Notes under the pieces: generated by a model
Databases searched by the model: none
The model's input: the letters and a program-made list of their open reading frames with translations, nothing else
What the model was told of the DNA's origin: nothing
Origin: DAIDJM01 sp964250215
Lineage (GTDB): Bacteria > Pseudomonadota > Alphaproteobacteria > Acetobacterales > Acetobacteraceae
Assembly (NCBI GenBank): GCA_964250215.1
Contig: CAXUEX010000082.1
Coordinates: 1-12,122, forward strand
Length of the DNA: 12,122 bases
Direction: 5' to 3'
Program-made: the position numbers and the translations under genes
In this document: one piece after another, positions 1 through 6,341 of the stretch
Layout: each line of letters starts with the position of its first letter
Position numbering within the stretch: the first letter of the stretch is position 1

Positions 1-429
1 CTCGGCCACCTGCACGGGCGCGGACGCCTTCGGCGGCGGCGCTGCTTGCGCAATCGGAACAGCCGGCACCGGCCCCGGCACCACGGCCGGCGTGGCCGTA
101 TCCGCTGCGTCGTCGTCCGTGCTGCCGGAGGACGGCGCGATCTCGGGCGCCGGCAGCCGGTTGCCCAAATCGGCCAGGCGCACAAACTGCGCCGGCGCCA
201 TTGGCTGCAAATGCAGATATTTGCTGGAAAGTTCCTGTAGTCGGCCCGGCTCGTTCAGCAGCGCCCATTCGGCGCGCAACATGCCGGTGCGCTCGCGCGC
301 CGCCTGCGCCGATCGGATCACATGGCCGATTTCGCGATCCAACAGCTCCGCACGGTGCTTTTCCGCATACAGATAAAGCCCGGAGCCGCACGCGGCGAGC
401 AAACACAGGCAGGTGAGCGGACGGATCAT
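1..429 (-). CDS. ftsL: FtsL-like cell division protein (partial, 3' end beyond window)
   Basis: This is the third gene of the division cluster, visible for its first 143 residues and open at the window edge. Its ATG (427-429) overlaps the rsmH stop as ATGA, so translation is probably coupled. Residues 4-21 form a single hydrophobic segment after a short basic N-terminus. Residues about 22-75 are charged and helical, consistent with the periplasmic coiled coil of FtsL, and from about 92 the chain is rich in Pro and Ala. FtsL is a bitopic inner-membrane protein that bridges FtsB/FtsQ and the septal synthase FtsW-FtsI. FtsL sequences are poorly conserved, so the call rests mainly on topology and on position directly after rsmH; ftsI would be expected next, to the left. 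The long Pro/Ala tail is unusual for the E. coli protein but not surprising in this class. Confidence 0.8.
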   Translation of the reverse strand, partial: MIRPLTCLCLLAACGSGLYLYAEKHRAELLDREIGHVIRSAQAARERTGMLRAEWALLNEPGRLQELSSKYLHLQPMAPAQFVRLADLGNRLPAPEIAPSSGSTDDDAADTATPAVVPGPVPAVPIAQAAPPPKASAPVQVAE

Positions 430-1343
430 GCGGCAGCCTTCTGCAAGGCGCGCAGCCGGGCGCTGCGGGCGCGCGGGTTGCGGGCGATTTCGGCGGCGCT
501 GGGTGCGCGCGGTTTCGGCGTAAGCAGCAGGAACCCCGGTTCGTCGGCGCGCGCAACCCTCGGCGCGTGGCGCGATGGCGAAGGCGCGCGGCCCGCGGCG
601 CGGGCGAAGAAATGCTTCACCAGCCGGTCCTCCAGCGAATGGAAACTCACCACCACCAACCGGCCGCCGGGTGCCAGCAGCGCGGCGGCGGCGGCAAGGC
701 CGCGCTCGATCTCGCCCAGCTCGTCGTTCACGCGGATGCGCAGCGCCTGAAAGCTGCGCGTGGCCGGATCGATGCCCGGGCCCTTCGGCAGCACGCCGCG
801 CACGATGGCGGCGAGCTCGGCCGTGGTTTCGATACGCCGTATGCGCCGCGCCGCCACGATAGCACGGGCGATGCGGCGCGAATGCCGTTCCTCACCGAAG
901 CGGAACAAAATATCGGCCAGCTCGGCTTCCGGCAGATCGGCGACCAGATCGGCGGCGGTGGCGCCGGCCGCGCCCATGCGCATGTCGAGCGGCCCCGTCA
1001 CACGGAACGAAAACCCGCGCGTCGGATCGTCGATCTGGAACGACGACACGCCCAGATCGAGCACCACGCCATCCAGCGCGTGCACGCCGCACGGTGCGAG
1101 CAGCGCCGCCATGTCGCCGAAGCTCCCTTCCAGCAAATGCAGCCCGGGATGTCTCCGCGCGAGCGCGGCGCCGCGCGCGATGGCTTCCGGATCGCGGTCG
1201 ATGGCCCACACGGTGCAGGGCGCCGCCTGCAGGATCGCCTCGGCATAGCCGCCGCCGCCAAATGTGCCGTCAACGTAACAACCACCGGCTTGTGGCACCA
1301 ACGCTTCCACCATTTCGGCCAGCATGACGGGAGTGTGCGTCAT
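426..1343 (-). CDS. rsmH: 16S rRNA m4C1402 N4-methyltransferase RsmH
   Basis: RsmH (formerly MraW) adds the N4-methyl group to C1402 of 16S rRNA in the decoding centre, using S-adenosylmethionine. The 305-residue length is normal. Visible family motifs are the SAM-binding DGTFGGGGY at 25-33, DLGVSSFQ at 96-103, GPLDMRM at 117-123, RSFQALRIRVNDEL at 196-209 and SFHSLEDR at 233-240, all intact. The ATG (1341-1343) overlaps the TGA of mraZ in an ATGA junction and fits the family's usual N-terminus (MTHTPVML). The same frame stays open upstream to about 1946, but that stretch lies over mraZ and has no family similarity. It sits between mraZ and ftsL, its standard place in the division and cell wall (dcw) cluster, and should be transcribed from the mraZ promoter. 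Confidence 0.97.
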   Translation of the reverse strand: MTHTPVMLAEMVEALVPQAGGCYVDGTFGGGGYAEAILQAAPCTVWAIDRDPEAIARGAALARRHPGLHLLEGSFGDMAALLAPCGVHALDGVVLDLGVSSFQIDDPTRGFSFRVTGPLDMRMGAAGATAADLVADLPEAELADILFRFGEERHSRRIARAIVAARRIRRIETTAELAAIVRGVLPKGPGIDPATRSFQALRIRVNDELGEIERGLAAAAALLAPGGRLVVVSFHSLEDRLVKHFFARAAGRAPSPSRHAPRVARADEPGFLLLTPKPRAPSAAEIARNPRARSARLRALQKAAA

Positions 1344-1801
1344 GGCGCGGCCCCGGGCAGGCTCAACTGCTGCGTGCGGACGCGTTCGCGCGCTGCCGTC
1401 ATGCGCGCCTTTGCCGCTGCCGGCTCCCAGATCTGAAATATCGGCCCTAGCCCCATGAACACCACCGCGTCGGAAAGTCCGGCGTGTTCGCCGATCCAGT
1501 CCGGCAACACGATGCGGCCTTCGCGGTCCGATTCGACAGGATGCGCCGCAGAATAAAGCGAAGTTGAGAGGTCCTCGTGCGCCTCGCTGAAGCGCTGCAA
1601 CCGATCGAGCGGCGCGGCCAGGCGCTCGAATTCGTCTTCCGGCCAGGCTTCGATGCAGGCGTGCTTGTGCGAGGGCCGCAGCACCAGTCGGCAGGGGCCA
1701 TCGGCCGCTGGCGCGCGCAGTTCGGCGCGGAACGGCGCCGGAATGGATACCCGGCCCTTCGCATCTATCCGGTTCTGGTGCGTGCCCAGGAAACCCCGCA
1801 T
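1340..1801 (-). CDS. mraZ: Transcriptional regulator MraZ
   Basis: MraZ is a ring-forming DNA-binding protein of the SpoVT/AbrB swapped-hairpin fold. In E. coli it represses its own division cluster by binding spaced TGGGN repeats. The 153-residue protein has the two expected tandem domains, each with its signature: DAKGRVSIP at 13-21 and DREGRIVLP at 92-100. I chose the ATG at 1801 because it gives the canonical MRGFLGTHQNRIDAKGR start; a GGGAGG lies about 15 bases upstream, rather far, so the ribosome binding site is not ideal. A longer start at 1894 would add 31 non-family residues and fall inside the promoter. It is first in the mraZ-rsmH-ftsL operon and overlaps rsmH by 4 bases. The box array at 1874-1918 is its probable autoregulatory operator. 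Confidence 0.96.
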   Translation of the reverse strand: MRGFLGTHQNRIDAKGRVSIPAPFRAELRAPAADGPCRLVLRPSHKHACIEAWPEDEFERLAAPLDRLQRFSEAHEDLSTSLYSAAHPVESDREGRIVLPDWIGEHAGLSDAVVFMGLGPIFQIWEPAAAKARMTAARERVRTQQLSLPGAAP

Positions 1802-1873
1802 CCGGTTGCGTTCCGCCCTCCCGCGCCGGGCCGGGATGGCCGCGGTGGATGAACCGCGCGGCGTGTCTCGGCT

Positions 1874-1918
1874 TGGGCGGATTTGGGATAGCATGGGCCG
1901 CTATGGGCGTCAAAGGGA
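1874..1918. promoter_or_regulatory. MraZ operator: five 10-bp-spaced TGGGN-type boxes
   Basis: Read on the plus strand, TGGGC 1874-1878, TGGGA 1884-1888, TGGGC 1894-1898 and TGGGC 1904-1908 repeat every 10 bases with 5-base spacers. A fifth degenerate box, AGGGA, follows at 1914-1918. This is the TGGGN-N5 pattern described for MraZ of E. coli, and it lies 73-117 bases upstream of the mraZ start. The boxes cover the predicted -35 to just past the -10, so bound MraZ would block RNA polymerase. That MraZ binds here is inferred from the family. Confidence 0.85.
1885..1913 (-). promoter_or_regulatory. Predicted housekeeping promoter of the mraZ operon
   Basis: On the minus strand there is TTGACG (1913-1908), a 17-base spacer, then a -10 of TATCCC within GCTATCCC (1892-1885). 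This fits the alphaproteobacterial housekeeping pattern TTGACG / GCTANAWC well, although the -10 is weak by E. coli standards. The expected transcript start is near 1878, giving a leader of about 75 bases before mraZ. It is embedded in the MraZ box array. Confidence 0.65.
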
Positions 1919-1957
1919 TTACGATGCTGAAATGCGGAAATCCCACCGGAATATCAG

Positions 1958-2028
1958 GAAAAACAAAAAGTTAAGCCGCGCCGTTCGGGCCTGGGGATTT
2001 CTCGCTTCCGCAACGGATGAACGGCGCG
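1958..2028 (-). terminator. Rho-independent terminator of rnpB
   Basis: On the minus strand, CGCGCCGTTC (2028-2019) pairs perfectly over 10 bases with GAACGGCGCG (1986-1977) across a 32-base loop. After the stem come a few bases and then a U-rich run, TTTTTGTTTTT (1969-1959). It lies about 45 bases beyond the 3' end of the RNase P RNA and just before the mra promoter. The long loop is unusual, but the strong stem and T-tract support termination. Confidence 0.65.
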
Positions 2029-2072
2029 CCAGGGCTGTGGACGAATCTGTGGGCGGAACCCGCGCGGCAAAC

Positions 2073-2453
<381 letters not shown>

Positions 2454-2490
2454 GCCGAAAATGCCCCCACGTGCGGCGCGCGCGCAAGGG

Positions 2491-2522
2491 GTCTAGAGCA
2501 ACATCGGCACACACCGCGTCAG
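2491..2522 (-). promoter_or_regulatory. Possible rnpB promoter (weak)
   Basis: On the minus strand CTGACG (2522-2517) is followed after 17 bases by GCTCTAGAC (2499-2491). This loosely resembles the alphaproteobacterial -35/-10 pattern and would start transcription near 2485, about 30 bases before mature rnpB. The -10 match is poor. A better -35, TTGACG (2546-2541), has no -10 at the right distance. Confidence 0.25.
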
Positions 2523-2540
2523 CGCGCCGATGAAGTTGCT
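2497..2540. repeat. Imperfect hairpin repeat, copy 1 (CTAGAGC-type)
   Basis: AGCAAC-ATCGGC (2497-2508) pairs with GCCGAT-(GAA)-GTTGCT (2526-2540), leaving a 3-base bulge and a 17-base loop. It begins CTAGAGC and runs into CGGCAC, like the neighbouring palindrome at 2556-2609, so the two look like related intergenic repeats in tandem upstream of rnpB. Confidence 0.55.
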
Positions 2541-2555
2541 CGTCAAAACAAAGAG

Positions 2556-2609
2556 CTAGAGCGTGACCGGCACCGATGTCCGATTCAATCAGAACCGGTC
2601 ACGCTCTAG
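2556..2609. repeat. Perfect 15-bp palindrome, copy 2; possible terminator for the 2606-4306 operon
   Basis: CTAGAGCGTGACCGG (2556-2570) is exactly complementary to CCGGTCACGCTCTAG (2595-2609) around a 24-base loop. The TAG stop of the YdcZ-like gene (2606-2608) lies inside one arm. Read on the minus strand the stem is followed by CTCTTTGTTTT, so it could terminate the transporter operon before rnpB. It resembles intergenic palindromes that are multicopy in many alphaproteobacteria; copy number in this genome is unknown. Confidence 0.65.
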
Positions 2610-3058
2610 AAACTCGCGATCAGCGCGATGCCGGCCACCATCAGCGCGCCACCGGCGGCGCGGCCGAAATTGAGCGCGTGCGGCGGCACGCCGAACCAGC
2701 CGAACTGGTCGATGGCGAGCGACATCAGCAAATTGGCGCTGATGGTGAGCCCGGCAAAAGGTCCGGCGCCAATCCGATCGACGAACAGCAGCCCGGCAAT
2801 CACCGCGAAGGCGCCGAGGATGCCGCCGAGCGGCGCCCACCACGGCATGGCGGCAAGGCCCCGCGCGCTGGGCAGCGGGCTGGGCTGGCAGAAGAACAGC
2901 ACCAGCAGCAGCGCCACGATCGGCAGGAACGAGATCAGGCTCGCAAGCCAGGGATTCTCCAGCGCGCGCCGCAGCGCGCCGTTCATCGGCGGTCCCCAGG
3001 CCTGCAAAGCGCCGGCGATAAGGATGGCGGGCGTGATCAGCGCGGTACTGCCCGGCAT
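2606..3058 (-). CDS. DMT-family YdcZ/DUF606 membrane protein
   Basis: A 150-residue inner-membrane protein of the YdcZ (DUF606) branch of the drug/metabolite transporter superfamily. Family marks are the N-terminal Gln and Asn around 19-26 (ALQAWGPPMN), PWWAPLGGILGAF at 72-84, IDQFGWFGVP at 116-125 and FGRAAGGALMVAGIAL at 131-146. Hydrophobic stretches lie at about 5-22, 37-57, 75-94, 100-117 and 134-149, as expected for a five-helix half-transporter. The ATG has a good ribosome binding site, AGGAGA about 6 bases upstream. It follows the ArsB-like gene by only 15 bases and is the last gene of that operon. The substrate is unknown for most of the family and cannot be told here. The stop codon lies in the palindrome at 2556-2609. 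Confidence 0.87.
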   Translation of the reverse strand: MPGSTALITPAILIAGALQAWGPPMNGALRRALENPWLASLISFLPIVALLLVLFFCQPSPLPSARGLAAMPWWAPLGGILGAFAVIAGLLFVDRIGAGPFAGLTISANLLMSLAIDQFGWFGVPPHALNFGRAAGGALMVAGIALIASF

Positions 3059-3073
3059 GGCAATCTCCTGGGT

Positions 3074-4306
3074 TCAGTTCACGGCGAACGCGCCGGCCAG
3101 CGCCAGCAGCAGGGCGGGCGGCATCACCGCCGCGCCCAGCTTCAGGAACCGCCAGGCGCTCACCTGCTGTCCGTCGCGCCTAAGCGCGGCGAGCCACAGA
3201 ATGGTTGCGAGCGATCCCGTCACCGATAGGTTCGGGCCAAGATCGATGCCGATGAGCACCGCGTTTTGGATTTGGCTGGATAGGTGCGCGGTGGCGGCGA
3301 CGCGGCCGGCCAGCAGGCCCGCGGGCAGATTGTTCAGCAGGTTGCAGCCGAAACCCGGCGCCAGGCCGGCGATCCAGGCGGCCAGCCCGGGGCGGTGCTG
3401 CGCCAGATCGCGCAACTGGCCCGCCAGCGCGCCGATGGCGCCGGTGCGCTCCACGGCTTCCACCAGCACGAACAGTCCGGCCACCAGCGGCAGCACGCCC
3501 CAGGAGATTTCGCGCAAAATTTCCAGCGGGCCGGCGCGCGAGCAGCTCAGCACCAGCAGCGTGGTGAAAATGCCGCAGAGCGCGGTGGGCAGGCCGAGCG
3601 GGATATCGTGGGCGGAACAGAACAGCAGCACCGCGGCCGCGGCGGCGATGCCGAGTGCCGCGATCCGGCCGGCGGCGGGCAAGGCGGGAATTTCGATGGC
3701 GCTCGCGATCGCCTCACGCAGATGGCGGCGCAAGCACCAGCGCAGAACGGCGTAGGTGGCGACAATGGCGAGCAAAGCGGCCAGCGCATAGCGCGGCAGC
3801 CACTGCGCCAGCGTCGGCATGGCGCTGCCGTAAATCACGAGATTGGCGGGATTGGAGATGGGCAGCACGAAGCTCGCCGCATTGGCGATGAACGCGCAGA
3901 CGAACAGATAGGGCAGCTTATCGGCCCGCGCGGCGCCGGCGGCGGCAGCAACGGCGGGGGTGAGCACCACGGCGGTCGCGTCGTTCGACAGGAACACCGT
4001 CACCAGCGTGCCGACCGCATAGATCAGCGTGAACAGTTTCGCGGCCGAACCGCGCGCCGCCCGCACCGCATGGGCGGCCAGAAAGTCGAACAGCCCCTCC
4101 GCCCGCGCGAGTTCCGAGAGCAGCATCATGCCGGTGAGGAACAGGTACACGTCCGTTCCTTTGGCGATGCCGCTCCACGCCTGGTCCGGCGTGAGCAGAT
4201 GCAGCGCCACGAGCAGCGCCGCGCCCGCCAGCGCCCACAAATATTCCGGCCAGCCGAAGGGCCGCAAAATCACCCCCGCCGTGGCCGCGCCGCACACGGC
4301 CCACAC
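3074..4306 (-). CDS. ArsB/SLC13-type ion transporter (IT superfamily)
   Basis: A polytopic inner-membrane transporter of about 410 residues with some ten hydrophobic segments. Motifs match the ArsB/NhaD/SLC13 superfamily: SNDATAVVLTPAV at 107-119, ISNPANLVIYG at 150-160, NNLPAGLL at 325-332 and DLGPNLSVTGSLATILW at 355-371; the last two closely resemble ArsB, which exports arsenite or antimonite. No arsR, arsC or arsA is nearby, so arsenite export is only one possibility. The start is uncertain: there is no in-frame ATG near the first membrane segment. I chose the GTG at 4306. A CTG at 4336 would overlap the DUF423 stop as CTGA, and a GTG at 4297 is also possible; none has a clear ribosome binding site, so translation may be coupled to DUF423. 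The frame runs open to 4936, but that part overlies other genes. Confidence 0.85.
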   Translation of the reverse strand: MWAVCGAATAGVILRPFGWPEYLWALAGAALLVALHLLTPDQAWSGIAKGTDVYLFLTGMMLLSELARAEGLFDFLAAHAVRAARGSAAKLFTLIYAVGTLVTVFLSNDATAVVLTPAVAAAAGAARADKLPYLFVCAFIANAASFVLPISNPANLVIYGSAMPTLAQWLPRYALAALLAIVATYAVLRWCLRRHLREAIASAIEIPALPAAGRIAALGIAAAAAVLLFCSAHDIPLGLPTALCGIFTTLLVLSCSRAGPLEILREISWGVLPLVAGLFVLVEAVERTGAIGALAGQLRDLAQHRPGLAAWIAGLAPGFGCNLLNNLPAGLLAGRVAATAHLSSQIQNAVLIGIDLGPNLSVTGSLATILWLAALRRDGQQVSAWRFLKLGAAVMPPALLLALAGAFAVN

Positions 4307-4332
4307 CGGCCACGCGGCGGCGAGGTTTGGGC

Positions 4333-4710
4333 TCAGCGCGCGATCAGTGCGGACACGCCGAGCAGCGCCCAGCCCAGCATCAGCGCCACGCCGCCGATCG
4401 GGGCCGTGGGGCCGATCCGGATGCCGGCGATCTCCCCCGCATACACCGAGCCGCAAAACAGAATCATGCCGAGCGTGAACGCGGCGCCGGCGCCGTTCAG
4501 CAGCCCCGGCCCGCCGCGGCCAAGCCACAGCGCCGTGCCGAACAGCGCCAGCGCGTGCCAACCCTGCATCTGCACGCCGGCGCGCACGGCTTCCACGGCG
4601 CGCGGTTCCAGCCGCTTGGGCAGCGCGTGCGCCGCCTGCGCCGCCATCAGCACGGCCGTCAGCCCCGCCAGCGCCGCCACCACCATCCAGAACCGCGCCG
4701 CGCCGCCCAT
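4333..4710 (-). CDS. DUF423 (YgdD-like) inner-membrane protein
   Basis: A small four-helix membrane protein of 125 residues, normal for DUF423 (E. coli YgdD). Hydrophobic segments lie at about 8-25, 49-64, 73-91 and 105-123. The pattern of a GxxAVxxxAxxAHAL-like N-terminus, a central RAGVQMQGWHALALF stretch (44-58) and a GSVYAGEIAGI-like loop (87-97) agrees with this family. The function is unknown. The ATG at 4710 has AAAGGA about 8 bases upstream. It appears to be first in the DUF423, ArsB-like, YdcZ-like operon and is divergent from the iminopeptidase gene, with just 40 bases between the two starts. Confidence 0.88.
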   Translation of the reverse strand: MGGAARFWMVVAALAGLTAVLMAAQAAHALPKRLEPRAVEAVRAGVQMQGWHALALFGTALWLGRGGPGLLNGAGAAFTLGMILFCGSVYAGEIAGIRIGPTAPIGGVALMLGWALLGVSALIAR

Positions 4711-4750
4711 GCTTCAAATCCTTTCTGCTCGCCCATAGATTACGCGGGCC

Positions 4751-5701
4751 ATGCCGCGCGGCGATCTGTTCCCCGAAATCGGGCCTTTCGAGACCGGCTA
4801 CCTGCCGCTCACCGACGGCCATGTGATGTATTGGGAGCAAGCCGGCAATCCGCGCGGCCGGCCGGTGCTGTTCCTGCACGGCGGCCCCGGCGCCGGCGCC
4901 GGCGCGGTGCATCGCCGATTCTTCGATCCGGCGCATTGGCGCATCGTGATCTTCGACCAGCGCGGCGCCGGCCGGTCGCGGCCGCTGGGCAGCCTGGAGA
5001 GCAACACCACCACGCGGCTGGTTTCCGACATCGAACAGTTGCGCGCGTATCTCGACCTGGACCGCTGGCTGCTGTTCGGCGGCTCATGGGGCAGCACGCT
5101 GGCGCTCGCCTATGCGCAGGCCTATCCGGAACACGTGGTGGGCCTGGTGCTGCGCGGCGTGTTCCTGGGTCGGCGCACCGAGGTGGAGTGGTTCCTGCAC
5201 GGCCTGCGCGCCGTCTTCCCCGACGCCCACGCCGCGTTCGCCAATTTCCTGCCGCCGGCCGAACGGCACGATCTGCTGGGCAGCTATCTGCGGCGGCTAA
5301 CCGACCCCGATCCGGCCGTGCACATGGCGGCGGCGCGGGCGTGGAGCGTGTACGAAGGCAGTTGCAGCACGCTGCTGCCGAGCCCCGACACCGTCACCAG
5401 CTTCGCGCAAGACCGCACGGCGCTGGGCCTGGCGCGCATCGAGGCATTCTATTTCGCGCACGATCTGTTTCTGCCGCCCGAGGGGCTGCTGGGGCATATG
5501 GGCCGGATCGGGCATCTGGCGGGCGAGATTGTGCAGGGGCGCTACGACATGGTGTGCCCGCCGGTGACGGCATTCGAACTGGCGGCGCACTGGCCGGCGG
5601 CGCGGCTGACTTTGGTGCCGGACGCGGGCCATTCGGCGCTGGAGCCGGGGATACGTCGGGCGCTGGTTTCGGCGGTGGAGCGGTTTCGGAATAGTCGCTA
5701 G
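4751..5701 (+). CDS. pip: Proline iminopeptidase (prolyl aminopeptidase)
   Basis: An alpha/beta-hydrolase of peptidase family S33 that removes N-terminal proline from peptides in the cytoplasm. The 316 residues match the family length. HGGPG at 43-47 forms the oxyanion region, GGSWGS at 110-115 carries nucleophile Ser112, Asp266 lies in RYDMVCPP and His294 in DAGHS, so the catalytic triad is complete. DQRGAGRS at 69-76 is another family hallmark. The ATG at 4751 gives the usual N-terminus, but no clear Shine-Dalgarno precedes it; the transcript may have a very short leader, since the divergent DUF423 gene starts only 40 bases away. A GGCTCTGCC hairpin repeat follows the stop. It may act with the peptide symporter at 8310-9725, which lies beyond the accessory patch. 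Confidence 0.96.
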   Translation: MPRGDLFPEIGPFETGYLPLTDGHVMYWEQAGNPRGRPVLFLHGGPGAGAGAVHRRFFDPAHWRIVIFDQRGAGRSRPLGSLESNTTTRLVSDIEQLRAYLDLDRWLLFGGSWGSTLALAYAQAYPEHVVGLVLRGVFLGRRTEVEWFLHGLRAVFPDAHAAFANFLPPAERHDLLGSYLRRLTDPDPAVHMAAARAWSVYEGSCSTLLPSPDTVTSFAQDRTALGLARIEAFYFAHDLFLPPEGLLGHMGRIGHLAGEIVQGRYDMVCPPVTAFELAAHWPAARLTLVPDAGHSALEPGIRRALVSAVERFRNSR

Positions 5702-5721
5702 GTTGACAGGGACGCCCGGCG

Positions 5722-5747
5722 GCGGAGGCTCTGCCTCTGCACTCCGC
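5722..5747 (+). repeat. GGCTCTGCC-type hairpin repeat after pip
   Basis: GCGGAG (5722-5727) pairs with CTCCGC (5742-5747) around a segment containing GGCTCTGCC (5727-5735). The run GGCTCTGCC, then CTG, AC and CCGCTGG, is shared with the repeat at 9675-9711 apart from small insertions. It lies 20 bases after the pip stop and may help end that transcript; there is no T-tract. Confidence 0.5.
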
Positions 5748-5775
5748 TGGCACAGAAGGCGCCGAACTCACATAG

Positions 5776-6192
5776 TTACGCCTGGGGCAAATCGGATGCG
5801 TTGACGCAAATCCACTCGATATCGAGAGTTCCAAGGAAGGCGGGAAGCAAAGGGTCGGTGAACTGACCTCCGAAGATTGCGATCTTGCGTGTGTCCTCGC
5901 TCTGCGCCTCGAGTAATTTGGCCGCCTGAAACAGTTGCCACGCCGCCTGACTCACATACGGCCAATCGCCCCTGTATTTGATTTCGATCAATACGCTTGG
6001 CTTGACCGAAGTGACGCGTAGGTCGGGTCTGCTTACACCTGTGGCGCTAGGAATGGGCTTTCTATCCAAGCATGACAAGCCAAGGGTCTGAAAATGTTCC
6101 AGAACGCTTTGGTGCAACTCCGGTTCATTCTTGGGCGGACTCAGATTCTGAACCCGCTTTCGAACGCTCTCAACGACTTCTTCGCTGGTCAT
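5776..6192 (-). CDS. Small PD-(D/E)XK nuclease-like protein
   Basis: A 138-residue protein that I cannot assign to a named family. It has a plausible PD-(D/E)XK nuclease core: RPD with Asp57, then after 12 residues the hydrophobic strand VLIEIKY with Glu70 and Lys72. An upstream acidic residue (Glu23 or Glu25 in NEPELH) could complete the metal site. The helix after the core (AAWQLFQAAKLLEA) fits the usual Gln-bearing helix of the fold. I chose the ATG at 6192 because AGAGGA lies about 8 bases upstream; an earlier ATG at 6246 would add 18 residues and has no such site. GC is about 53-58% in the lines I counted, against about 72% in pip, which suggests acquisition. No methyltransferase or helicase lies beside it, so DNA cleavage is an inference from the motif. 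It could be a defence or repair nuclease, or an inactive relative. Confidence 0.7.
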   Translation of the reverse strand: MTSEEVVESVRKRVQNLSPPKNEPELHQSVLEHFQTLGLSCLDRKPIPSATGVSRPDLRVTSVKPSVLIEIKYRGDWPYVSQAAWQLFQAAKLLEAQSEDTRKIAIFGGQFTDPLLPAFLGTLDIEWICVNASDLPQA

Positions 6193-6220
6193 AGATAATT
6201 CCTCTCGCCTCCACCATTGC

Positions 6221-6243
6221 AAACCCGACTGAAACGCGGGTTT
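6221..6243. repeat. Inverted repeat upstream of the nuclease-like gene
   Basis: AAACCCG (6221-6227) is exactly complementary to CGGGTTT (6237-6243) around 9 bases. It lies 29-51 bases before the chosen start at 6192. It might be an operator or leader hairpin of that gene. I see no convincing promoter in the 149-base gap to the RES toxin gene, which otherwise holds nothing recognisable. Confidence 0.4.
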
Positions 6244-6341
6244 CATCCGCGCGACGTTAGCTTGATGCCTGGGGCTCCACCCCGTCTACGCCCGGGGGTT
6301 CCGCGAGCATCGTAATACACCATTAGCGGCTCACCGAAAAC

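Noticed and set aside
375..405. Lipobox-like LAAC in the N-terminus of the FtsL-like protein
   Set aside because: The hydrophobic stretch continues past the Cys (to about residue 21) and the gene lies right after rsmH, so a membrane anchor is far more likely than a lipoprotein signal.
567..1436. 289-residue plus-strand frame opposite rsmH
   Set aside because: It is antisense to the fully motif-supported rsmH and has the His/Arg/Gln-rich composition of a shadow frame.
1344..1946. Longer start for rsmH reaching through mraZ
   Set aside because: The extra 200 residues read mraZ out of frame and resemble nothing in the family; the ATGA start at 1343 is canonical.
3284..4738. Long plus-strand frame antisense to the transporter genes
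   Set aside because: It has Gln/Arg/His-rich shadow composition, while the minus-strand frames carry clear membrane-protein motifs.
4327..5694. 455-residue plus-strand frame overlapping pip
   Set aside because: It is Arg/Ala-rich and out of frame with pip, whose catalytic triad is intact in the neighbouring frame.
6244..6341. Possible terminator or third repeat copy at GGGGCTCCACCCC (6271-6283)
   Set aside because: Only a 4-bp stem with no T-tract; too little to list as a feature, though noted as a possible relative of the GGCTCTGCC repeats.
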